A DNA stretch of 64,000 nt from Rahnella aquatilis CIP 78.65 = ATCC 33071 (GCF_000241955.1 NC_016818.1:4464001-4528000), one strand, 5' to 3'; counted from the first letter of the stretch, positions 17,082-31,651 are shown. The notes: generated from the sequence alone by a model not told the origin. Numbers and translations are program-made.

Positions 17082-17101
17082 CCGCGCCATCCATGGCGCG
17101 G
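17082..17101. repeat. Short perfect palindromic hairpin
   Basis: CCGCGCCAT and ATGGCGCGG (9 bp) flank a 2-base centre, CC. There is no T-run beside it. It lies between the convergent GntR regulator and metH genes and resembles a REP/BIME-type intergenic palindrome more than an intrinsic terminator. I saw no second copy in the window. Confidence 0.5.
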
Positions 17102-17166
17102 ACGCTTTACTCTTCTGCCTGTCTTCACCTCCGGAGAGCAGGAGTAGTAAGGTTTTATGTCACCGG

Positions 17167-17193
17167 AAATGCCCTTGAATTCACGGGCATTTA
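17167..17193 (-). terminator. Possible metH terminator
   Basis: A 6-bp stem ATGCCC (17169-17174) with GGGCAT (17185-17190) lies within ten bases of the metH stop on the minus strand. The T-run is short, so it may be weak. Confidence 0.45.
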
Positions 17194-17198
17194 TAGGG

Positions 17199-20100
17199 CT
17201 AATCGGCGTCGTACCCTAAGTTTGGCGCCAGCCAGCGCTCGACTTCAGCGACCGGCATATTTTTACGTGCCGCGTAATCCTCCACCTGATCACGCTGAAT
17301 CTGCGCCACGGCGAAGTATTTGCTGTCAGGGTGACTGAAATACCAGCCTGATACCGCAGCCCCCGGCCACATAGCGAATGATTCGGTCAGTTGCATACCG
17401 GTATTGGCTTCCACATCCAGCAGCTTCCAGATTTGCCCTTTTTCGGTATGTTCAGGACAGGCCGGATAGCCCGGAGCCGGACGTATCCCCTGATAATTTT
17501 CGCGGATCAGCTCTTCGTTACTCAGGTTCTCGTTAGCCGCAAAACCCCAGTACACTTTACGCACTTTTTCATGCAGATATTCCGCAAACGCTTCTGCCAG
17601 ACGGTCAGCCAGCGCCTTGATCATGATTTTGTTGTAATCATCATGCTGCTTGTCATACGCCTCGGCCAGCGCGTCTTCCTCAAGCCCGCCGGTTACGGCA
17701 AATGCACCCATGTAATCTTTTTTACCGCTGGATTTTGGTGCAACAAAGTCAGCAAGACAGTAGTTGGCAAAATCCGTTTTTTCGGTTTGCTGCCGCAAAT
17801 GATGGCTGACGACCAGCACGTCCTGACGGCGTTCATCGCTGTAGATTTCGATATCGTCGCCTTTACTGTTTGCCGGGAACAAGCCGACGACACCACGCGG
17901 ATTGAGCGATTTCTCTGTGGAAAGCTTATCCAGCAGGTCATTGGCATCTTTGAACAGTCGCTTCGCTTCTTCACCCACCACTTCGTCTTCGAGAATGCGA
18001 GGGTATTTACCTGCCAGCGACCAGGTCATGAAGAACGGTGTCCAGTCGATGTAATTACGTAGCGTTTCAATGCTGGCTTCCACTTTCTGGATACCCGGAC
18101 GATGAGCCACCGGCGGCGTGTAATTCTCCCAATCGATAACAGTCGCGTTGTCACGGGCCACTTCGAGACTTACCGGCGGTGTGCGCGGCTTTTTGCGACC
18201 ATGCTGGATGCGCACGGTGTCGTACTCTTTACGTGTCCGTTCGATAAACGCGTCACGCTGATCTTTTGACAGCAACGCAGACACCACGCCGACAGAACGC
18301 GAGGCGTTTTGCACGTAGCAGGTCACGCCACTGTAGTTCTGTTCGATTTTCACCGCCGTGTGCGCTTTCGATGTGGTCGCGCCGCCAATCAGCAGCGGCA
18401 TGGTGAAACCCCGGCGTTCCATTTCTTTCGCCACATTGACCATTTCATCCAGTGACGGGGTGATAAGCCCGGAAAGCCCGATAATGTCGACGTTTTCTTC
18501 AATGGCGGTTTTCAAAATTTTATCCGTCGGCACCATCACACCGAGATCAATAATCTCGTAGTTATTACACTGCAGCACGACGCCGACGATGTTTTTGCCA
18601 ATGTCATGCACGTCGCCTTTTACCGTCGCGAGCAGAATTTTGCCGTTGGTCTGCCCCTTCTCCTTGCTGGCTTCAATGTACGGCTCCAGATAGGCCACGG
18701 CCTGTTTCATCACGCGCGCGGATTTCACCACCTGCGGCAGGAACATTTTGCCAGCACCAAACAGGTCGCCGACGACGTTCATGCCGTCCATCAGCGGGCC
18801 TTCGATCACTTCGATAGGGCGCGCGGCCAGCTGACGGCACTCTTCGGTATCCAGTTCGATAAACTCGGTAATTCCTTTCACCAGCGAGTATTCGAGGCGT
18901 TTTTTCACTTCCCAGCTGCGCCATTCCGCCTGCTGCTTATTCGCTTCGCCATCGTCCTTGCTGCCACGGTATTTTTCGGCCAGTTCGAGCAAACGCTCAG
19001 TGCCATCCGGGCGGCGGTTGAGGATGACATCTTCAACGGCGTCGCGCAGTTCAGCCGGTAAATCATCATAAATCGCCAACTGACCGGCGTTGACGATGCC
19101 CATATCCATACCGTTGCGGATGGCGTGATACAGGAAGACGGCGTGAATGGCTTCACGCACCGGTTCGTTACCGCGGAACGAGAAGGAAACATTGGAAACA
19201 CCGCCGGAAATCAGCGCATGCGGCAGTTGCGCTTTGATATCGGCACAGGCTTCGATGAAATCAACGGCGTAGTTGTTATGTTCGTCAATGCCGGTCGCCA
19301 CCGCAAAGATGTTCGGGTCAAAAATAATGTCTTCCGGCGGGAAACCGACTTTTTCCGTCAGTAATTTGTAGGCCCGGCGACAGATTTCAATTTTGCGGGC
19401 GCGGGTATCCGCTTGGCCGGTTTCATCGAATGCCATGACCACAACGGCTGCGCCGTAGCGGCGCACCATGCGGGCGTGATGCAGGAAAGCTTCTTCGCCT
19501 TCTTTCATGGAAATGGAGTTAACAATTCCTTTGCCCTGAATGCATTTCAGGCCTTTTTCGATAACATCCCATTTGGAGGAGTCGATCATGATCGGCACGC
19601 GGGCGATATCCGGTTCACCGGCAATCAGGCTGAGGAAACGCACCATCGCCGCTTCGGCATCAAGCATCCCTTCATCCATGTTGATGTCGATGATTTGCGC
19701 GCCACTTTCTACCTGCTGACGGGCCACGGCCAGCGCTTCAGAATACTTCTCTTCTTTAATCAGGCGTTTAAAACGCGCGGAGCCGGTCACATTGGTACGT
19801 TCACCGACGTTCACAAACAGCGTTTGTGGATCGATGGTCAGCGGTTCCAGCCCTGCAAGACGGCAGGCAACAGGAATGGTCGGTAAAACGCGGGGCGGTA
19901 CGCCCTCCACGGCTTTCACCATCGCCGCGATGTGCGCAGGCGTGGTACCGCAACAGCCACCGACAATGTTCAGAAAGCCTGAGCGCGCCCATTCAGCAAT
20001 ATGCTCAGCCATTTCTTTGGCTTCAAGATCGTATTCACCAAAGGCGTTAGGTAAACCGGCATTTGGATGCGCAGTGACATAACATTCTGCAATACGAGAT

Positions 20101-20882
20101 AACTCAGCGACATACTGACGTAATTCATCCGGACCCAGGGCGCAGTTAAGGCCAAAAGTGAGCGGCTTAACGTGACGCAGCGAGTTATAAAAAGCCTCAG
20201 TTGTCTGGCCGGACAAGGTGCGCCCGGAGGCATCGGTAATCGTACCGGATACCATGACCGGCAATACGATGCCCATCGCTTCGAATTCGCTTTCTACTGC
20301 AAATGTCGCGGCTTTGGCGTTAAGTGTGTCAAAGACGGTTTCGATCATGATCAGATCCGCCCCGCCTTCAATCAGCGCACGGGTCGATTCACGGTAGGCT
20401 TCAACCAGTTGATCGAAAGACACGTTACGGAACGCGGGATCGTTAACGTCCGGTGAAATCGACGCCGTCCGGTTGGTCGGACCTAAAACTCCGGCGACAT
20501 AGCGCGGTTTATCCGGCGTACGGGCGGTCCACTCATCGGCACACTGACGCGCCAGCCGCGCGGCTTCATAGTTAATTTCAGCCGACAGCGATTCCATATG
20601 GTAGTCAGCCATGGCAATCGTGGTGGAGTTGAAGGTGTTGGTTTCGAGGATATCTGCACCCGCAGCAAGATAACCGTTATGGATCTCGACGATCACTTCG
20701 GGTTTGGAAAGCACCAGAAGATCGTTATTGCCTTTAAGATCGCTTTCCCAGTCGGCAAAACGCTCACCACGGTAATCTTCTTCTTCCAGACGGTAGCTTT
20801 GGATCATAGTGCCCATACCGCCATCCAGAACCAAAATGCGCTGTGCCAGTTGCTTATGTAGCGCCTCAACTCGATTAGTCAC
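17199..20882 (-). CDS. metH: Cobalamin-dependent methionine synthase MetH
   Basis: Transfers a methyl group from 5-methyltetrahydrofolate to homocysteine through methylcobalamin. Domains in order: homocysteine-binding (DGGMGTMIQ near the start; zinc-binding VGGCCGTTP at about residue 307), pterin-binding ([13 protein letters not shown]), B12-binding ([21 protein letters not shown] with the cobalt-ligand His), and the C-terminal AdoMet reactivation domain ([15 protein letters not shown]). I chose the GTG at 20882, preceded by a GAGGTG Shine-Dalgarno. It gives 1227 residues, the same as E. coli, and aligns with its N-terminus; ATG starts upstream at 20909 and 20900 would add 6-9 residues. Divergent from iclR. 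Confidence 0.97.
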   Translation of the reverse strand: MTNRVEALHKQLAQRILVLDGGMGTMIQSYRLEEEDYRGERFADWESDLKGNNDLLVLSKPEVIVEIHNGYLAAGADILETNTFNSTTIAMADYHMESLSAEINYEAARLARQCADEWTARTPDKPRYVAGVLGPTNRTASISPDVNDPAFRNVSFDQLVEAYRESTRALIEGGADLIMIETVFDTLNAKAATFAVESEFEAMGIVLPVMVSGTITDASGRTLSGQTTEAFYNSLRHVKPLTFGLNCALGPDELRQYVAELSRIAECYVTAHPNAGLPNAFGEYDLEAKEMAEHIAEWARSGFLNIVGGCCGTTPAHIAAMVKAVEGVPPRVLPTIPVACRLAGLEPLTIDPQTLFVNVGERTNVTGSARFKRLIKEEKYSEALAVARQQVESGAQIIDINMDEGMLDAEAAMVRFLSLIAGEPDIARVPIMIDSSKWDVIEKGLKCIQGKGIVNSISMKEGEEAFLHHARMVRRYGAAVVVMAFDETGQADTRARKIEICRRAYKLLTEKVGFPPEDIIFDPNIFAVATGIDEHNNYAVDFIEACADIKAQLPHALISGGVSNVSFSFRGNEPVREAIHAVFLYHAIRNGMDMGIVNAGQLAIYDDLPAELRDAVEDVILNRRPDGTERLLELAEKYRGSKDDGEANKQQAEWRSWEVKKRLEYSLVKGITEFIELDTEECRQLAARPIEVIEGPLMDGMNVVGDLFGAGKMFLPQVVKSARVMKQAVAYLEPYIEASKEKGQTNGKILLATVKGDVHDIGKNIVGVVLQCNNYEIIDLGVMVPTDKILKTAIEENVDIIGLSGLITPSLDEMVNVAKEMERRGFTMPLLIGGATTSKAHTAVKIEQNYSGVTCYVQNASRSVGVVSALLSKDQRDAFIERTRKEYDTVRIQHGRKKPRTPPVSLEVARDNATVIDWENYTPPVAHRPGIQKVEASIETLRNYIDWTPFFMTWSLAGKYPRILEDEVVGEEAKRLFKDANDLLDKLSTEKSLNPRGVVGLFPANSKGDDIEIYSDERRQDVLVVSHHLRQQTEKTDFANYCLADFVAPKSSGKKDYMGAFAVTGGLEEDALAEAYDKQHDDYNKIMIKALADRLAEAFAEYLHEKVRKVYWGFAANENLSNEELIRENYQGIRPAPGYPACPEHTEKGQIWKLLDVEANTGMQLTESFAMWPGAAVSGWYFSHPDSKYFAVAQIQRDQVEDYAARKNMPVAEVERWLAPNLGYDAD

Positions 20883-20990
20883 TTTCACCTCATCACCCAT
20901 CACGCACACCCGGCAAATTGTTCATTCATGCGCCGGAAATTATGGTCAACATCCTAGCATACCTTCCTTAGCCACAAGCCCGCACCGACG

Positions 20991-21003
20991 TGAGACTTTT
21001 TCA
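20991..21003. promoter_or_regulatory. Candidate MetR box in the metH-iclR intergenic region
   Basis: TGAGACTTTTTCA matches the MetR pattern TGAA-N5-TTCA with one mismatch and lies about 110 bases upstream of metH, a known MetR target in E. coli. The pattern is short, so a chance match cannot be excluded. Confidence 0.35.
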
Positions 21004-21082
21004 ATTCGGGAAGACATCCCGCAAATGCAATGCAACACATCGGATGAGCACAAAGGCAGGTTGCGATCCATACTATAAAAAC

Positions 21083-21096
21083 GAAAACCAATTCCA
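21083..21096. promoter_or_regulatory. Possible IclR autoregulatory site
   Basis: On the minus strand TGGAATTGGTTTTC resembles the IclR box TGGAAAT-N-ATTTCCA in its left half. It lies about 50 bases upstream of iclR. The right half is poor, so confidence is low. Confidence 0.3.
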
Positions 21097-21147
21097 AAAA
21101 CGATTTTTCTTCGCCAGCTTTTGGCGCATCTTACAAGGAACAGGCTC

Positions 21148-21990
21148 ATGGCAACGTCCGTATCGGCTCCGGCCAAACGTGCTAAGAAAACCAAAGCCGC
21201 TGCTGCTGCCAGCAGCACCGCAACCGGGCAGGTTCAGTCCCTGACGCGTGGCCTTAAGTTGCTGGAATATATTGCCGAAGCTCAGGGCAGTGTAGCGCTG
21301 ACCGATCTCGCCCAGCAGGCAGGTTTACCCAACTCCACCACCCACCGCCTTCTCACCACCATGCAGCAGCAGGGGTTTGTTCGTCAGGTCGGCGATTTGG
21401 GCTTGTGGACCATTGGCTCGCATGCGTTTGTTGTCGGCAGCAGCTTCCTGCAGAGCCGCAATTTACTGGCCATGGTGCATCCGATGTTGCGCCGTCTGAT
21501 GGAAGAATCCGGCGAAACGGTCAATCTGGCTGTGCTGGATCACAGTGATTATCAGGCGATCATCATCGATCAGGTGCAGTGTAATGCTCTGATGAGAATG
21601 TCCGCGCCGATTGGCGGAAAATTACCCATGCATGCGTCAGGTGCCGGCAAAGCGTTTCTTTCTACCCTGCCGGAAGAACGCCTGGCAAAACTGCTGCATA
21701 AAATTGGCCTGCACAGTTATACGCCGCTGACAAAAACGTCTCCGACAAACCTGAAACAAGAGCTGGCGGATACCCGTAAACGCGGTTATGCCTTTGATGA
21801 TGAAGAACATGCGCTCGGGCTACGTTGTGTGGCGACCTGCATCTATGACGAGCATAACGACGCGTATGCGGCGATTTCCATTTCGGGCCCGGTTTCGCGT
21901 ATCACCGATGATCGTGTGACGGAACTGGGTGCGCTGGTGATCCACGCGGCGAAAGAAATCACGCAGGCATACGGTGGCGGCAAACACTGA
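21148..21990 (+). CDS. iclR: Glyoxylate bypass operon repressor IclR
   Basis: Represses aceBAK; effectors glyoxylate and pyruvate change its affinity for DNA. There is a winged helix-turn-helix at about residues 30-90 (GQVQSLTRGLKLLEYIAE...LPNSTTHRLLTTMQQQGFVRQVG). The effector domain that follows contains RMSAPIGGKLPMHASGAGKAFL and DDEEHALGLRC, close to E. coli IclR. The ATG at 21148 follows AAGGA; an in-frame ATG at 21121 lacks one. The N-terminal tail is Lys/Ala-rich and slightly longer than in E. coli. It is transcribed away from metH and converges with aceK. Confidence 0.97.
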   Translation: MATSVSAPAKRAKKTKAAAAASSTATGQVQSLTRGLKLLEYIAEAQGSVALTDLAQQAGLPNSTTHRLLTTMQQQGFVRQVGDLGLWTIGSHAFVVGSSFLQSRNLLAMVHPMLRRLMEESGETVNLAVLDHSDYQAIIIDQVQCNALMRMSAPIGGKLPMHASGAGKAFLSTLPEERLAKLLHKIGLHSYTPLTKTSPTNLKQELADTRKRGYAFDDEEHALGLRCVATCIYDEHNDAYAAISISGPVSRITDDRVTELGALVIHAAKEITQAYGGGKH

Positions 21991-21996
21991 GAGAGG

Positions 21997-22033
21997 CGCT
22001 GAAACCCTGCCATCATCCGGCGGCGTTTCAGCA
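21997..22033. terminator. Hairpin between convergent iclR and aceK
   Basis: GCTGAAAC (21998-22005) pairs with GTTTCAGC (22025-22032) in an 8-bp stem between two convergent stop codons. There is no T-run, so the terminator role is tentative. Confidence 0.4.
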
Positions 22034-22035
22034 TA

Positions 22036-23748
22036 TTAACGCTGGCTAAAACGCCGGGAACGGCGATAAGCAAAAACATCTTCGACGTGCCCTTCACGGA
22101 TACGCTGCTGCAAACCGCGCCAGTAACCGGCGTTAAACAGGTCGTCATGTAGCGTTTCAAAGATCTGACCGAGGCGTTTGTCGCTGCAAAGAAAATGCCG
22201 GAATTCTTCCGGGAAAACATCGCCCGGCGCAATGCTGTACCAGGGTTCGCTGGCCAGTTCATCTTCCGGGTAACGTGGGGCAGGAATATCGCGAAAATTA
22301 GCTTCAGTCATGTAGCAGATTTCATCGTAGTCATAAAACACCACACGGCCATGGCGGGTGACGCCGAAATTCTTAAACAACATGTCGCCGGGGAAGATAT
22401 TCGCCGCGGCCAGTTGTTTGATTGCATTGCCGTATTCTTCAATCACGTCATAAAGCTGCGTATCACTGGCCTGTTCCAGATATATATTCAGCGGCGTCAT
22501 GCGTCGTTCAATGTACAGATGCCGGAGCGCAATGCTGTCCCCCAGATCTTCGATTTTGGCAGGTACTTCGCGCTGTAGTTCAGCCATCAGTTCAGGGCTG
22601 ATGTTTTTCTTCGGCAGAACAAAGTGCTCAAATTCCTGGGTATCGGCCATCCGCCCGACACGGTCATGCTCTTTCACCAACTGATAGCAGGCTTTGACCT
22701 GGGCTTCGGTCACTTCTTTCTGCGGCGCAAAATTATCTTTTATCACTTTGAACACGCGATCACTGCCCGGCAGGGTAAATACCAGCATGACCATACCTTT
22801 GACGCCTGGCGCAATAATAAAAGACTCGTCGGTTTGCGCCATAAAGTGCAGATGTTCACGGTAACATTCTGTTTTTGCATGCTTCTGACAACCGATAGCG
22901 CTGTACAGCTCTGCCGTGGTTTTGGCCGGTAATATCTCACGTAACCATTCAACCAGCGCGCCGGGTTGCGGGGCATACACCATAAAATACGAGCGGGCAA
23001 AGCCAAAGACGATGCTGGCATCGTCGCTTTCGGTAAGACAGGCATCAACGAATAACTGATTCTGATGACTGAGATGCACGGGTAATAACAAAGGGAAAAC
23101 CTGCGCTCCTGCCCTGATTTTGCCGATTATCCACGCAGCTTTATTGCGATAAAAAATTTCGGTAGCAATCTCGATATCAGCATCCGCAAGCCACTCTGCG
23201 GGGAAGCGTTGCTGTAACGCCGTGGCGATATAATCTACATCACGGTTCGCATTCTCCCACGGCAAGCGCACCGGCAGGTCCTCAAGAACTTTTGCCAATG
23301 TGGCGACGAGCTTACCCTGAACCGGGCAGAGGCGTGACAAAGGACGGGCACAATGTTGCTCACGCCGGGAGGACTGCTCGCTGAAAATAAAAAGTTTGTC
23401 TGTTGTCAGATCACGATGTTTGAAAATCCGGCAATAAACTGAATTAAAGAAGCTTTCGGCGATTTCAGCCCGGGGATAATCAGGCAGTAATCCGGCGTAA
23501 CATTCTTTTATGCGGATCAGAAATGCGGCATCATAAAAATGCTGGCCGGTAATGCATCTGAGCTGGGCGACAACCAGCCCGACATGATGGTCATACAAAT
23601 GGATACGTTGCTTCATTGCCGCCTGTACCGCTGGCCAGTCGGCATTTTCAAAGCGCTGCTGCGCCCCCGATGTCACTTCGAGAAAGCGGCCGTACTGGGC
23701 GTCGAACCCCTGTAAAATAGTCTGCGCAATCAACAGCTCTATACGCAT
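22036..23748 (-). CDS. aceK: Isocitrate dehydrogenase kinase/phosphatase AceK
   Basis: Bifunctional cytoplasmic enzyme that phosphorylates isocitrate dehydrogenase to send isocitrate into the glyoxylate shunt, and removes the phosphate again. It is 570 residues long, co-linear with E. coli AceK (578). The N-terminal regulatory half is followed by the kinase-like half with the nucleotide loop around [12 protein letters not shown], the catalytic-core block [18 protein letters not shown], and [21 protein letters not shown] holding the metal-binding Asp residues. It is the last gene of aceBAK, 52 bases after aceA. In E. coli aceK is expressed far less than aceA. Confidence 0.96.
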   Translation of the reverse strand: MRIELLIAQTILQGFDAQYGRFLEVTSGAQQRFENADWPAVQAAMKQRIHLYDHHVGLVVAQLRCITGQHFYDAAFLIRIKECYAGLLPDYPRAEIAESFFNSVYCRIFKHRDLTTDKLFIFSEQSSRREQHCARPLSRLCPVQGKLVATLAKVLEDLPVRLPWENANRDVDYIATALQQRFPAEWLADADIEIATEIFYRNKAAWIIGKIRAGAQVFPLLLPVHLSHQNQLFVDACLTESDDASIVFGFARSYFMVYAPQPGALVEWLREILPAKTTAELYSAIGCQKHAKTECYREHLHFMAQTDESFIIAPGVKGMVMLVFTLPGSDRVFKVIKDNFAPQKEVTEAQVKACYQLVKEHDRVGRMADTQEFEHFVLPKKNISPELMAELQREVPAKIEDLGDSIALRHLYIERRMTPLNIYLEQASDTQLYDVIEEYGNAIKQLAAANIFPGDMLFKNFGVTRHGRVVFYDYDEICYMTEANFRDIPAPRYPEDELASEPWYSIAPGDVFPEEFRHFLCSDKRLGQIFETLHDDLFNAGYWRGLQQRIREGHVEDVFAYRRSRRFSQR

Positions 23749-23800
23749 AGTGGCGACTCCCTGAGGAAAGAGACCCGGCTTTCACCAGGTCTGATGAACA

Positions 23801-25123
23801 TCAGTGTGACGTCGGGGAAAACTGCTGTTCTTCGGTAGAGCCGGTGAGTGCGGTGACCGAGGAGCGACCGCCCTGAATAATGGTGGTGACTTTGTCGAAA
23901 TAGCCGGTTCCGACTTCCTGCTGATGCGAAGCGAAGGTGTAGCCGCGGCCTATGGCTGCAAATTCCGGCTCCTGCACTTTATCCACGTAGTGCTTCATCC
24001 CCTCGCCCTGTGCATAAGCATGGGCAAGATCGAACATGTTGAACCACATGCTGTGAATGCCCGCCAGCGTAATGAACTGATACTGGTAACCCATCGCGGC
24101 CAACTGGTCCTGGAAACTGGCGATGGTTTTATCGTCGAGATTCTTCTTCCAGTTAAACGACGGCGAACAGTTATAGGCCAGCAATTTCCCCGGAAATTCG
24201 GCGTGAATCGCCTCGGCAAAACGCTGAGCCAGTTTCAGATCAGGTGTCGATGTTTCGCACCACACTACGTCGGCATAAGGTGCGTACGCCAGCCCGCGAC
24301 TGATGGCCTGCTCAATACCGGCGTGCGTCCGGTAGAAACCTTCATGTGTTCTTTCGCCGGTAATAAACTGGCTGTCATACGGGTCGCAGTCTGACGTCAG
24401 TAAATCTGCCGCATCGGCATCGGTACGTGCCACAAGTAACGTCGGCACACCAAGAACATCAGCGGCAAGGCGCGCGGAGACCAGTTTCTGCACCGCTTCC
24501 TGGGTGGGTACCAGAACTTTGCCGCCCATATGCCCGCATTTCTTCACTGCGGCAAGCTGATCTTCAAAGTGAACCGCCGCAGCACCGGCCTCAATCATGG
24601 ATTTCATCAGCTCAAAGGCATTGAGTACACCACCAAAACCGGCTTCAGCGTCGGCCACAATCGGCAGGAAATAGTCGGTGTAGCCCGGCTGCCCCGGCTC
24701 AATGTTATTGGCCCACTGGATCTGATCCGCGCGGCGGAAAGTGTTGTTAATCCTCGCCACCACTTCAGGTACCGAATTCACCGGATACAAAGACTGATCG
24801 GGGTACATACTGGAAGCCGTATTGGCATCTGCGGCAACCTGCCAGCCGGAAAGATAAATGGCTTCAATACCGGCTTTAGCCTGTTGCAGGGCCTGTCCGC
24901 CGGTCAGTGCGCCGAGACAATTCACATACCCTTTACGCGATGCACCGTGGAGTAAGTTCCACAGGCGGCTGGCTCCGTGCTGAGCCAGCGTACATTCGGG
25001 GTTTACTGACCCCCTCAGGCTAATCACTTCTGCCGCCGTGTAAGGCCGGGTGATATTTTTCCAGCGTGGCTGGCTCCAGGATTCTTCAAGCTGCTGAATT
25101 TGCTGAGTACGGGTTGTTTTCAT
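23801..25123 (-). CDS. aceA: Isocitrate lyase AceA
   Basis: Cleaves isocitrate to succinate and glyoxylate, the first step of the glyoxylate shunt. The catalytic-loop motif [14 protein letters not shown] carries the active-site Cys. The metal-binding region [13 protein letters not shown] and [13 protein letters not shown], and the later CSPSFNWKK motif, are also present. It is 440 residues long (E. coli 434). It lies between aceB and aceK in the IclR-controlled operon, 40 bases after aceB. Confidence 0.98.
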   Translation of the reverse strand: MKTTRTQQIQQLEESWSQPRWKNITRPYTAAEVISLRGSVNPECTLAQHGASRLWNLLHGASRKGYVNCLGALTGGQALQQAKAGIEAIYLSGWQVAADANTASSMYPDQSLYPVNSVPEVVARINNTFRRADQIQWANNIEPGQPGYTDYFLPIVADAEAGFGGVLNAFELMKSMIEAGAAAVHFEDQLAAVKKCGHMGGKVLVPTQEAVQKLVSARLAADVLGVPTLLVARTDADAADLLTSDCDPYDSQFITGERTHEGFYRTHAGIEQAISRGLAYAPYADVVWCETSTPDLKLAQRFAEAIHAEFPGKLLAYNCSPSFNWKKNLDDKTIASFQDQLAAMGYQYQFITLAGIHSMWFNMFDLAHAYAQGEGMKHYVDKVQEPEFAAIGRGYTFASHQQEVGTGYFDKVTTIIQGGRSSVTALTGSTEEQQFSPTSH

Positions 25124-25163
25124 GGCAAATGCTCCGGTCTTTTTATGTGTAGGGTAAGAAGGA

Positions 25164-26762
25164 TCAGGCCAGCAGCTGATAGCCCGGCAGGGTCAGGAAA
25201 TCGATTAATTCATCCTGTGTTGTGATTTTTTCCATCAGCGCCGCGGCCTGCGTGAAGCGGCCAGAGCTGAATCGCTGCTCGCCCAATTCCTGCTGAATGA
25301 CCAGCATTTCTTCGTTCAGCATGCGGCGGAATAACGGCTTCGTGACGGGTTGCCCGTCATTAAGCGTTTTGCCGTGGTGGATCCATTGCCAGATCGATGT
25401 ACGGGAGATTTCAGCCGTGGCAGCATCTTCCATTAACCCGTAAATCGGCACGCAGCCGTTGCCAGAAATCCAGGCTTCAATGTATTGCACAGCAACGCGA
25501 ATATTGGCGCGCATGCCCTCTTCAGTACGCTCGCCGGAACAAGGTTCGAGCAACTGCTCTGCAGTAATTTCGACATCTTCTTCGCGCAGGACATCCAGCT
25601 GGTTTGAACGGCTGCCCAGTGCTTTATCGAAGACCTCAAGCACCGTGTCTGCCAGCCCCGGATGCGCAATCCAGGTACCATCATGTCCGTTATTCGCCTC
25701 AAGCTCTTTGTCTGTCCGGACTTTATTGAGCACCCATTCGTTACGCTTAACGTTTTTGCTTGGGATAAATGCCGCCATGCCGCCCATCGCAAATGCGCCA
25801 CGGCGATGGCAGGTTTTAATCAGCAACCGGGAGTAAGCATTCAGAAAAGGCTGAGTCATGGTGACGGACTGACGGTCGGGTAATACACGGTCAGCATGAC
25901 TCTTCAATGTTTTGATGTAGCTGAAGATGTAATCCCAGCGGCCACAATTGAGGCCGACGATGTGATCGCGCAGGTGGTAAAGGATTTCGTCCATCTGGAA
26001 AACCGCGGGCAGCGTTTCAATCAGCACCGTGGCTTTAATCGTACCACGTGGTAATTGCGCATAATCCTCGGCAAAACTGAAGACCTGGCTCCACCAGTCA
26101 GCTTCATGATAAGACTGCATTTTTGGCAGATAGAAATAAGGGCCGCTGCCTTTTGCCAGCAATGGGCGATAATTGTGGAAAAAATACAAAGCAAAATCGA
26201 ACAACGAGCCGGGAAGAGATTCGCCCTGCCAGATCACATGCTTTTCAGGTAAATGCAGACCACGGACACGACAAACCAGAACTGCAGGATCGGGCTTGAG
26301 CTGATAAATCTTTCCGGATTCATTGGTGTAGCTGATAGTCCCGTTCACCGCATCGCGTAAGTTGATCTGCCCTTCGATAACTTTCTGCCAGTCCGGCGCA
26401 AGGGAATCCTCAAAGTCCGCCATAAAGACTTTCACATTGGCGTTAAGCGCATTGATCACCATTTTGCGTTCGACAGGGCCAGTGATTTCTACCCGACGAT
26501 CCAGTAAATCGGCCGGAATGCCCCGAATCTTCCAGTCTGAATTTTTTATGGAATTCGTTTCCGAAATAAAATCAGGCAATACACCCTGATCTATCTTCTG
26601 CTGTACAGCAATACGATCGGCCAGTAAGCGATTACGCAGTGGGGTAAAACGGACAACCAGTTCGGATAAAAAATCAACGGCTTCTTCGGTCAGAATTTGC
26701 GCTTCGGTCTCACCAAAACGGCGCGTAAAACCAAGCTGACTGCGGGTAATTTGCTCTGACAT
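25164..26762 (-). CDS. aceB: Malate synthase A AceB
   Basis: Condenses glyoxylate with acetyl-CoA to malate, completing the glyoxylate shunt. It is 532 residues long (E. coli 533). Visible family features are [12 protein letters not shown], the TIM-barrel segment [39 protein letters not shown] with the catalytic Arg/Glu/Asp residues, and the C-terminal [17 protein letters not shown] block holding the catalytic Asp. The start is supported by an AGGAG upstream. It is the first gene of aceBAK and is preceded by an IclR-box-like site. Confidence 0.98.
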   Translation of the reverse strand: MSEQITRSQLGFTRRFGETEAQILTEEAVDFLSELVVRFTPLRNRLLADRIAVQQKIDQGVLPDFISETNSIKNSDWKIRGIPADLLDRRVEITGPVERKMVINALNANVKVFMADFEDSLAPDWQKVIEGQINLRDAVNGTISYTNESGKIYQLKPDPAVLVCRVRGLHLPEKHVIWQGESLPGSLFDFALYFFHNYRPLLAKGSGPYFYLPKMQSYHEADWWSQVFSFAEDYAQLPRGTIKATVLIETLPAVFQMDEILYHLRDHIVGLNCGRWDYIFSYIKTLKSHADRVLPDRQSVTMTQPFLNAYSRLLIKTCHRRGAFAMGGMAAFIPSKNVKRNEWVLNKVRTDKELEANNGHDGTWIAHPGLADTVLEVFDKALGSRSNQLDVLREEDVEITAEQLLEPCSGERTEEGMRANIRVAVQYIEAWISGNGCVPIYGLMEDAATAEISRTSIWQWIHHGKTLNDGQPVTKPLFRRMLNEEMLVIQQELGEQRFSSGRFTQAAALMEKITTQDELIDFLTLPGYQLLA

Positions 26763-26926
26763 CGCTTTTCTCCTGATTTATCTGCTTAATCTGCCAGACC
26801 GCCTCACTGAACAGATGTTGTTACGGTCGAAAACATACCCGAGATACGCTCATGTTCCTGCGACGACTTTTCTCTGGTTATTTATTGCCCGATAGATTTA
26901 AGCGTAATCAGTAATTTCATAAAATC

Positions 26927-26940
26927 AAAAACGATTTCCA
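26927..26940 (-). promoter_or_regulatory. IclR box upstream of aceB
   Basis: The minus strand reads TGGAAATCGTTTTT, matching the left half of the IclR consensus TGGAAAT-N-ATTTCCA exactly. It is located about 170 bases upstream of the aceB start. Confidence 0.5.
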
Positions 26941-27092
26941 TTTTATTTTAAAATTGAAAAAAATTTATTTATAATCAATGAAATAAAAAATAATAACTTT
27001 TATATAAAATGGTAATCAATTTCGGTTTAACGAAAAATATGTTCAAAGGGAGTTGTTAAGAGAAAGGGATCACAAGGATAAAATGAGGAAGA

Positions 27093-27117
27093 GCAGACGA
27101 CCGAAAAGATCGTCTGC
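27093..27117 (-). terminator. Hairpin downstream of metA
   Basis: An 8-bp perfect stem GCAGACGA with TCGTCTGC, loop 9, begins 18 bases after the metA stop. The following minus-strand sequence is only modestly T-rich, so termination may be partial. Confidence 0.55.
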
Positions 27118-27134
27118 CGTAGCAGGAGGAGGCT

Positions 27135-28064
27135 TTACTCGAGTGTCGGATTCATCTGACGCAGATCAAACGGCGTGATCTGATAAACATAGTAATTCAG
27201 CCAGTTAGTGAACAACAGATGTCCGTGGCTACGCCAGGTTGCCTTTGGTGCCAGCTCGGCGTTGTCCTGCGGGAAATAGTTGTAAGGCATCTCAGGCGAC
27301 AAACCGGCGGCCACGTCACGCAGATACTCTCCGGCCAGCGTTCCTGCATCATATTCAGGGTGTCCGGTCACAAAAGCCATCCGCTTATCTTTTGTTGCAA
27401 AGAGATAGGCACCGGCTTCGTCAGATTCAGCGAAGATCTCCAGATCCGTATGCTGGCGGAGCACATTCGCCGGAAAATCTGCATAACGGGAGTGAGGTGC
27501 CAGAAAGCTTTCATCAAAGCCACGTGTCAGTAGGGCCAGCGGTTGCAGCGTCTGATGAGGATACACGCCCGAAAGCTTCGCTTCGCGGGTCATTTTAGGC
27601 AGTCCATAAAGCACATTTAGCGCAGCCTGAACCGCCCAGCAAACAAACAATGTTGACGTGACATGTTCTTTAGCCCAATGAATAACACGTTCGATTTCCG
27701 GCCAGTATGCTACGTCACAAAAGTCTACCAATCCTAAAGGCGCACCGGTAACAATCAGGCCGTCATAGTTGTCATGCTGAATGTCTTCAAAGTCACAATA
27801 GAAATTATTCAGATGCTCTGCGGGGGTATTTTTAGATTCACGACTGTCAATGCGCAGCAGTTGGACATCTATCTGCAGGGGAGAGTTAGAAAGCAGCCGC
27901 AAAAATTGATTTTCGGTCTCAATTTTCTTTGGCATCAGGTTGAGAACCAGCACCTTAAGAGGACGGATCTCCTGTGTTTTCGCACGTGATGACGTCATGA
28001 CAAAGACGTTCTCATTGCGCAGGAAATTCACGGCTGGTAATTCATCTGGAACCCGGATCGGCAT
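27135..28064 (-). CDS. metA: Homoserine O-succinyltransferase MetA
   Basis: Activates homoserine with succinyl-CoA, the first dedicated step of methionine synthesis. It is 309 residues long, the same as E. coli. The nucleophile Cys142 is in [13 protein letters not shown], and the later catalytic His/Glu block is in [19 protein letters not shown]. The start has a GAGGAAG Shine-Dalgarno. Three tandem MetJ-like boxes lie 26-49 bases upstream, indicating repression by MetJ with S-adenosylmethionine. E. coli has yjaA and yjaB between metA and rrnE; both are absent here. Confidence 0.98.
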   Translation of the reverse strand: MPIRVPDELPAVNFLRNENVFVMTSSRAKTQEIRPLKVLVLNLMPKKIETENQFLRLLSNSPLQIDVQLLRIDSRESKNTPAEHLNNFYCDFEDIQHDNYDGLIVTGAPLGLVDFCDVAYWPEIERVIHWAKEHVTSTLFVCWAVQAALNVLYGLPKMTREAKLSGVYPHQTLQPLALLTRGFDESFLAPHSRYADFPANVLRQHTDLEIFAESDEAGAYLFATKDKRMAFVTGHPEYDAGTLAGEYLRDVAAGLSPEMPYNYFPQDNAELAPKATWRSHGHLLFTNWLNYYVYQITPFDLRQMNPTLE

Positions 28065-28089
28065 AACAACTTCCTCACTGCATCCATTT

Positions 28090-28113
28090 ATACGTTTAGA
28101 CTTCTAGATAGCC
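28090..28113 (-). promoter_or_regulatory. Tandem MetJ operator (met boxes) of metA
   Basis: Three adjacent 8-base units occur, ATACGTTT, AGACTTCT and AGATAGCC (plus-strand reading). The central one matches the met-box consensus AGACGTCT at 7 of 8 positions, and the outer ones are weaker, as is usual for cooperative MetJ arrays. Confidence 0.75.
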
Positions 28114-28310
28114 GAAGATAACGGGTTTTGATTAAGATGTCGAGCCTGCAAGCAGTAAGTGAAAATGTTTCAGCTTAAGTTATTAATTTAGATGTTCTGG
28201 TTATAAAGGAGAGCAGTTCAGGACGCAGGAGAAATAAAAACGGCAAGTTAAGTTGCGGATCCTGACGGTTTTAGGATAGATAATGTACAGAACATTTCAA
28301 TTTCCGCATA

Positions 28311-28346
28311 GCCAAAAGCCCCGCACTTGCGTGCGGGGCTTTTGGC
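28311..28346 (-). terminator. rRNA operon terminator
   Basis: A 16-bp perfect stem (28311-28326 with 28331-28346) has a 4-base loop. It starts 8 bases after the 5S 3' end in the direction of rrn transcription. Its GC-rich core is followed by a T-rich arm, typical of rrn T1 terminators. Confidence 0.93.
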
Positions 28347-28354
28347 TTTATTTG

Positions 28355-28474
28355 ATGCCTGGCAGTTCCCTACTCTCGCATGGGGAGACCCCACACTACC
28401 ATCGGCGCTACGGCGTTTCACTTCTGAGTTCGGCATGGGGTCAGGTGGGACCACCGCGCTACTGCCGCCAGGCA
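28355..28474 (-). rRNA. rrf: 5S ribosomal RNA
   Basis: The 120 bases begin TGCCTGGCGGCAGTAGCGCG and end ACTGCCAGGCAT on the minus strand, nearly identical to E. coli 5S rRNA. The terminal helix pairs TGCCTGGC with GCCAGGCA. Confidence 0.98.
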
Positions 28475-28609
28475 AATTCTGTTTCATTCATACCGCGTCG
28501 TGTCATAATTTCTCATCACACGCCGCCATACGAACCAATACCGGAACAATTCGCTGAAAATCTACTCTCTCGAGTCTGTCTCTCAAATCAAAAACACCTT
28601 CGGTGTTGT

Positions 28610-31518
<2,909 letters not shown>

Positions 31519-31651
31519 TCACAACCCGAAGGTGTTTCCACCGTCGCATTGCGATTATTTGAGAGACTCTGTTACAGACTAATCCACCACTCAGTACTGC
31601 TACGGAGAGTGATGTTCAGCTGTAAACTTTCAATTTTCAGCTTGTTCCGGA

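Larger units (their letters stand above)
26763..27134. promoter_or_regulatory. aceBAK promoter region and metA 3' flank
   Basis: This 372-base non-coding stretch holds the aceB promoter side (minus strand). It includes an IclR-box-like TGGAAATCGTTTTT at 26927-26940 on the minus strand and a very A+T-rich block (about 26930-27020) that could bind IHF or H-NS. The right end holds the hairpin after metA. No coding potential is seen. Confidence 0.7.

Noticed and set aside
17391..18062. 223-codon plus-strand frame opposite metH
   Set aside because: It is a shadow of the conserved MetH activation domain.
28475..28609. Possible extra tRNA between 23S and 5S
   Set aside because: The spacer has no cloverleaf or CCA-ended acceptor stem; it is only the processing stem and spacer.
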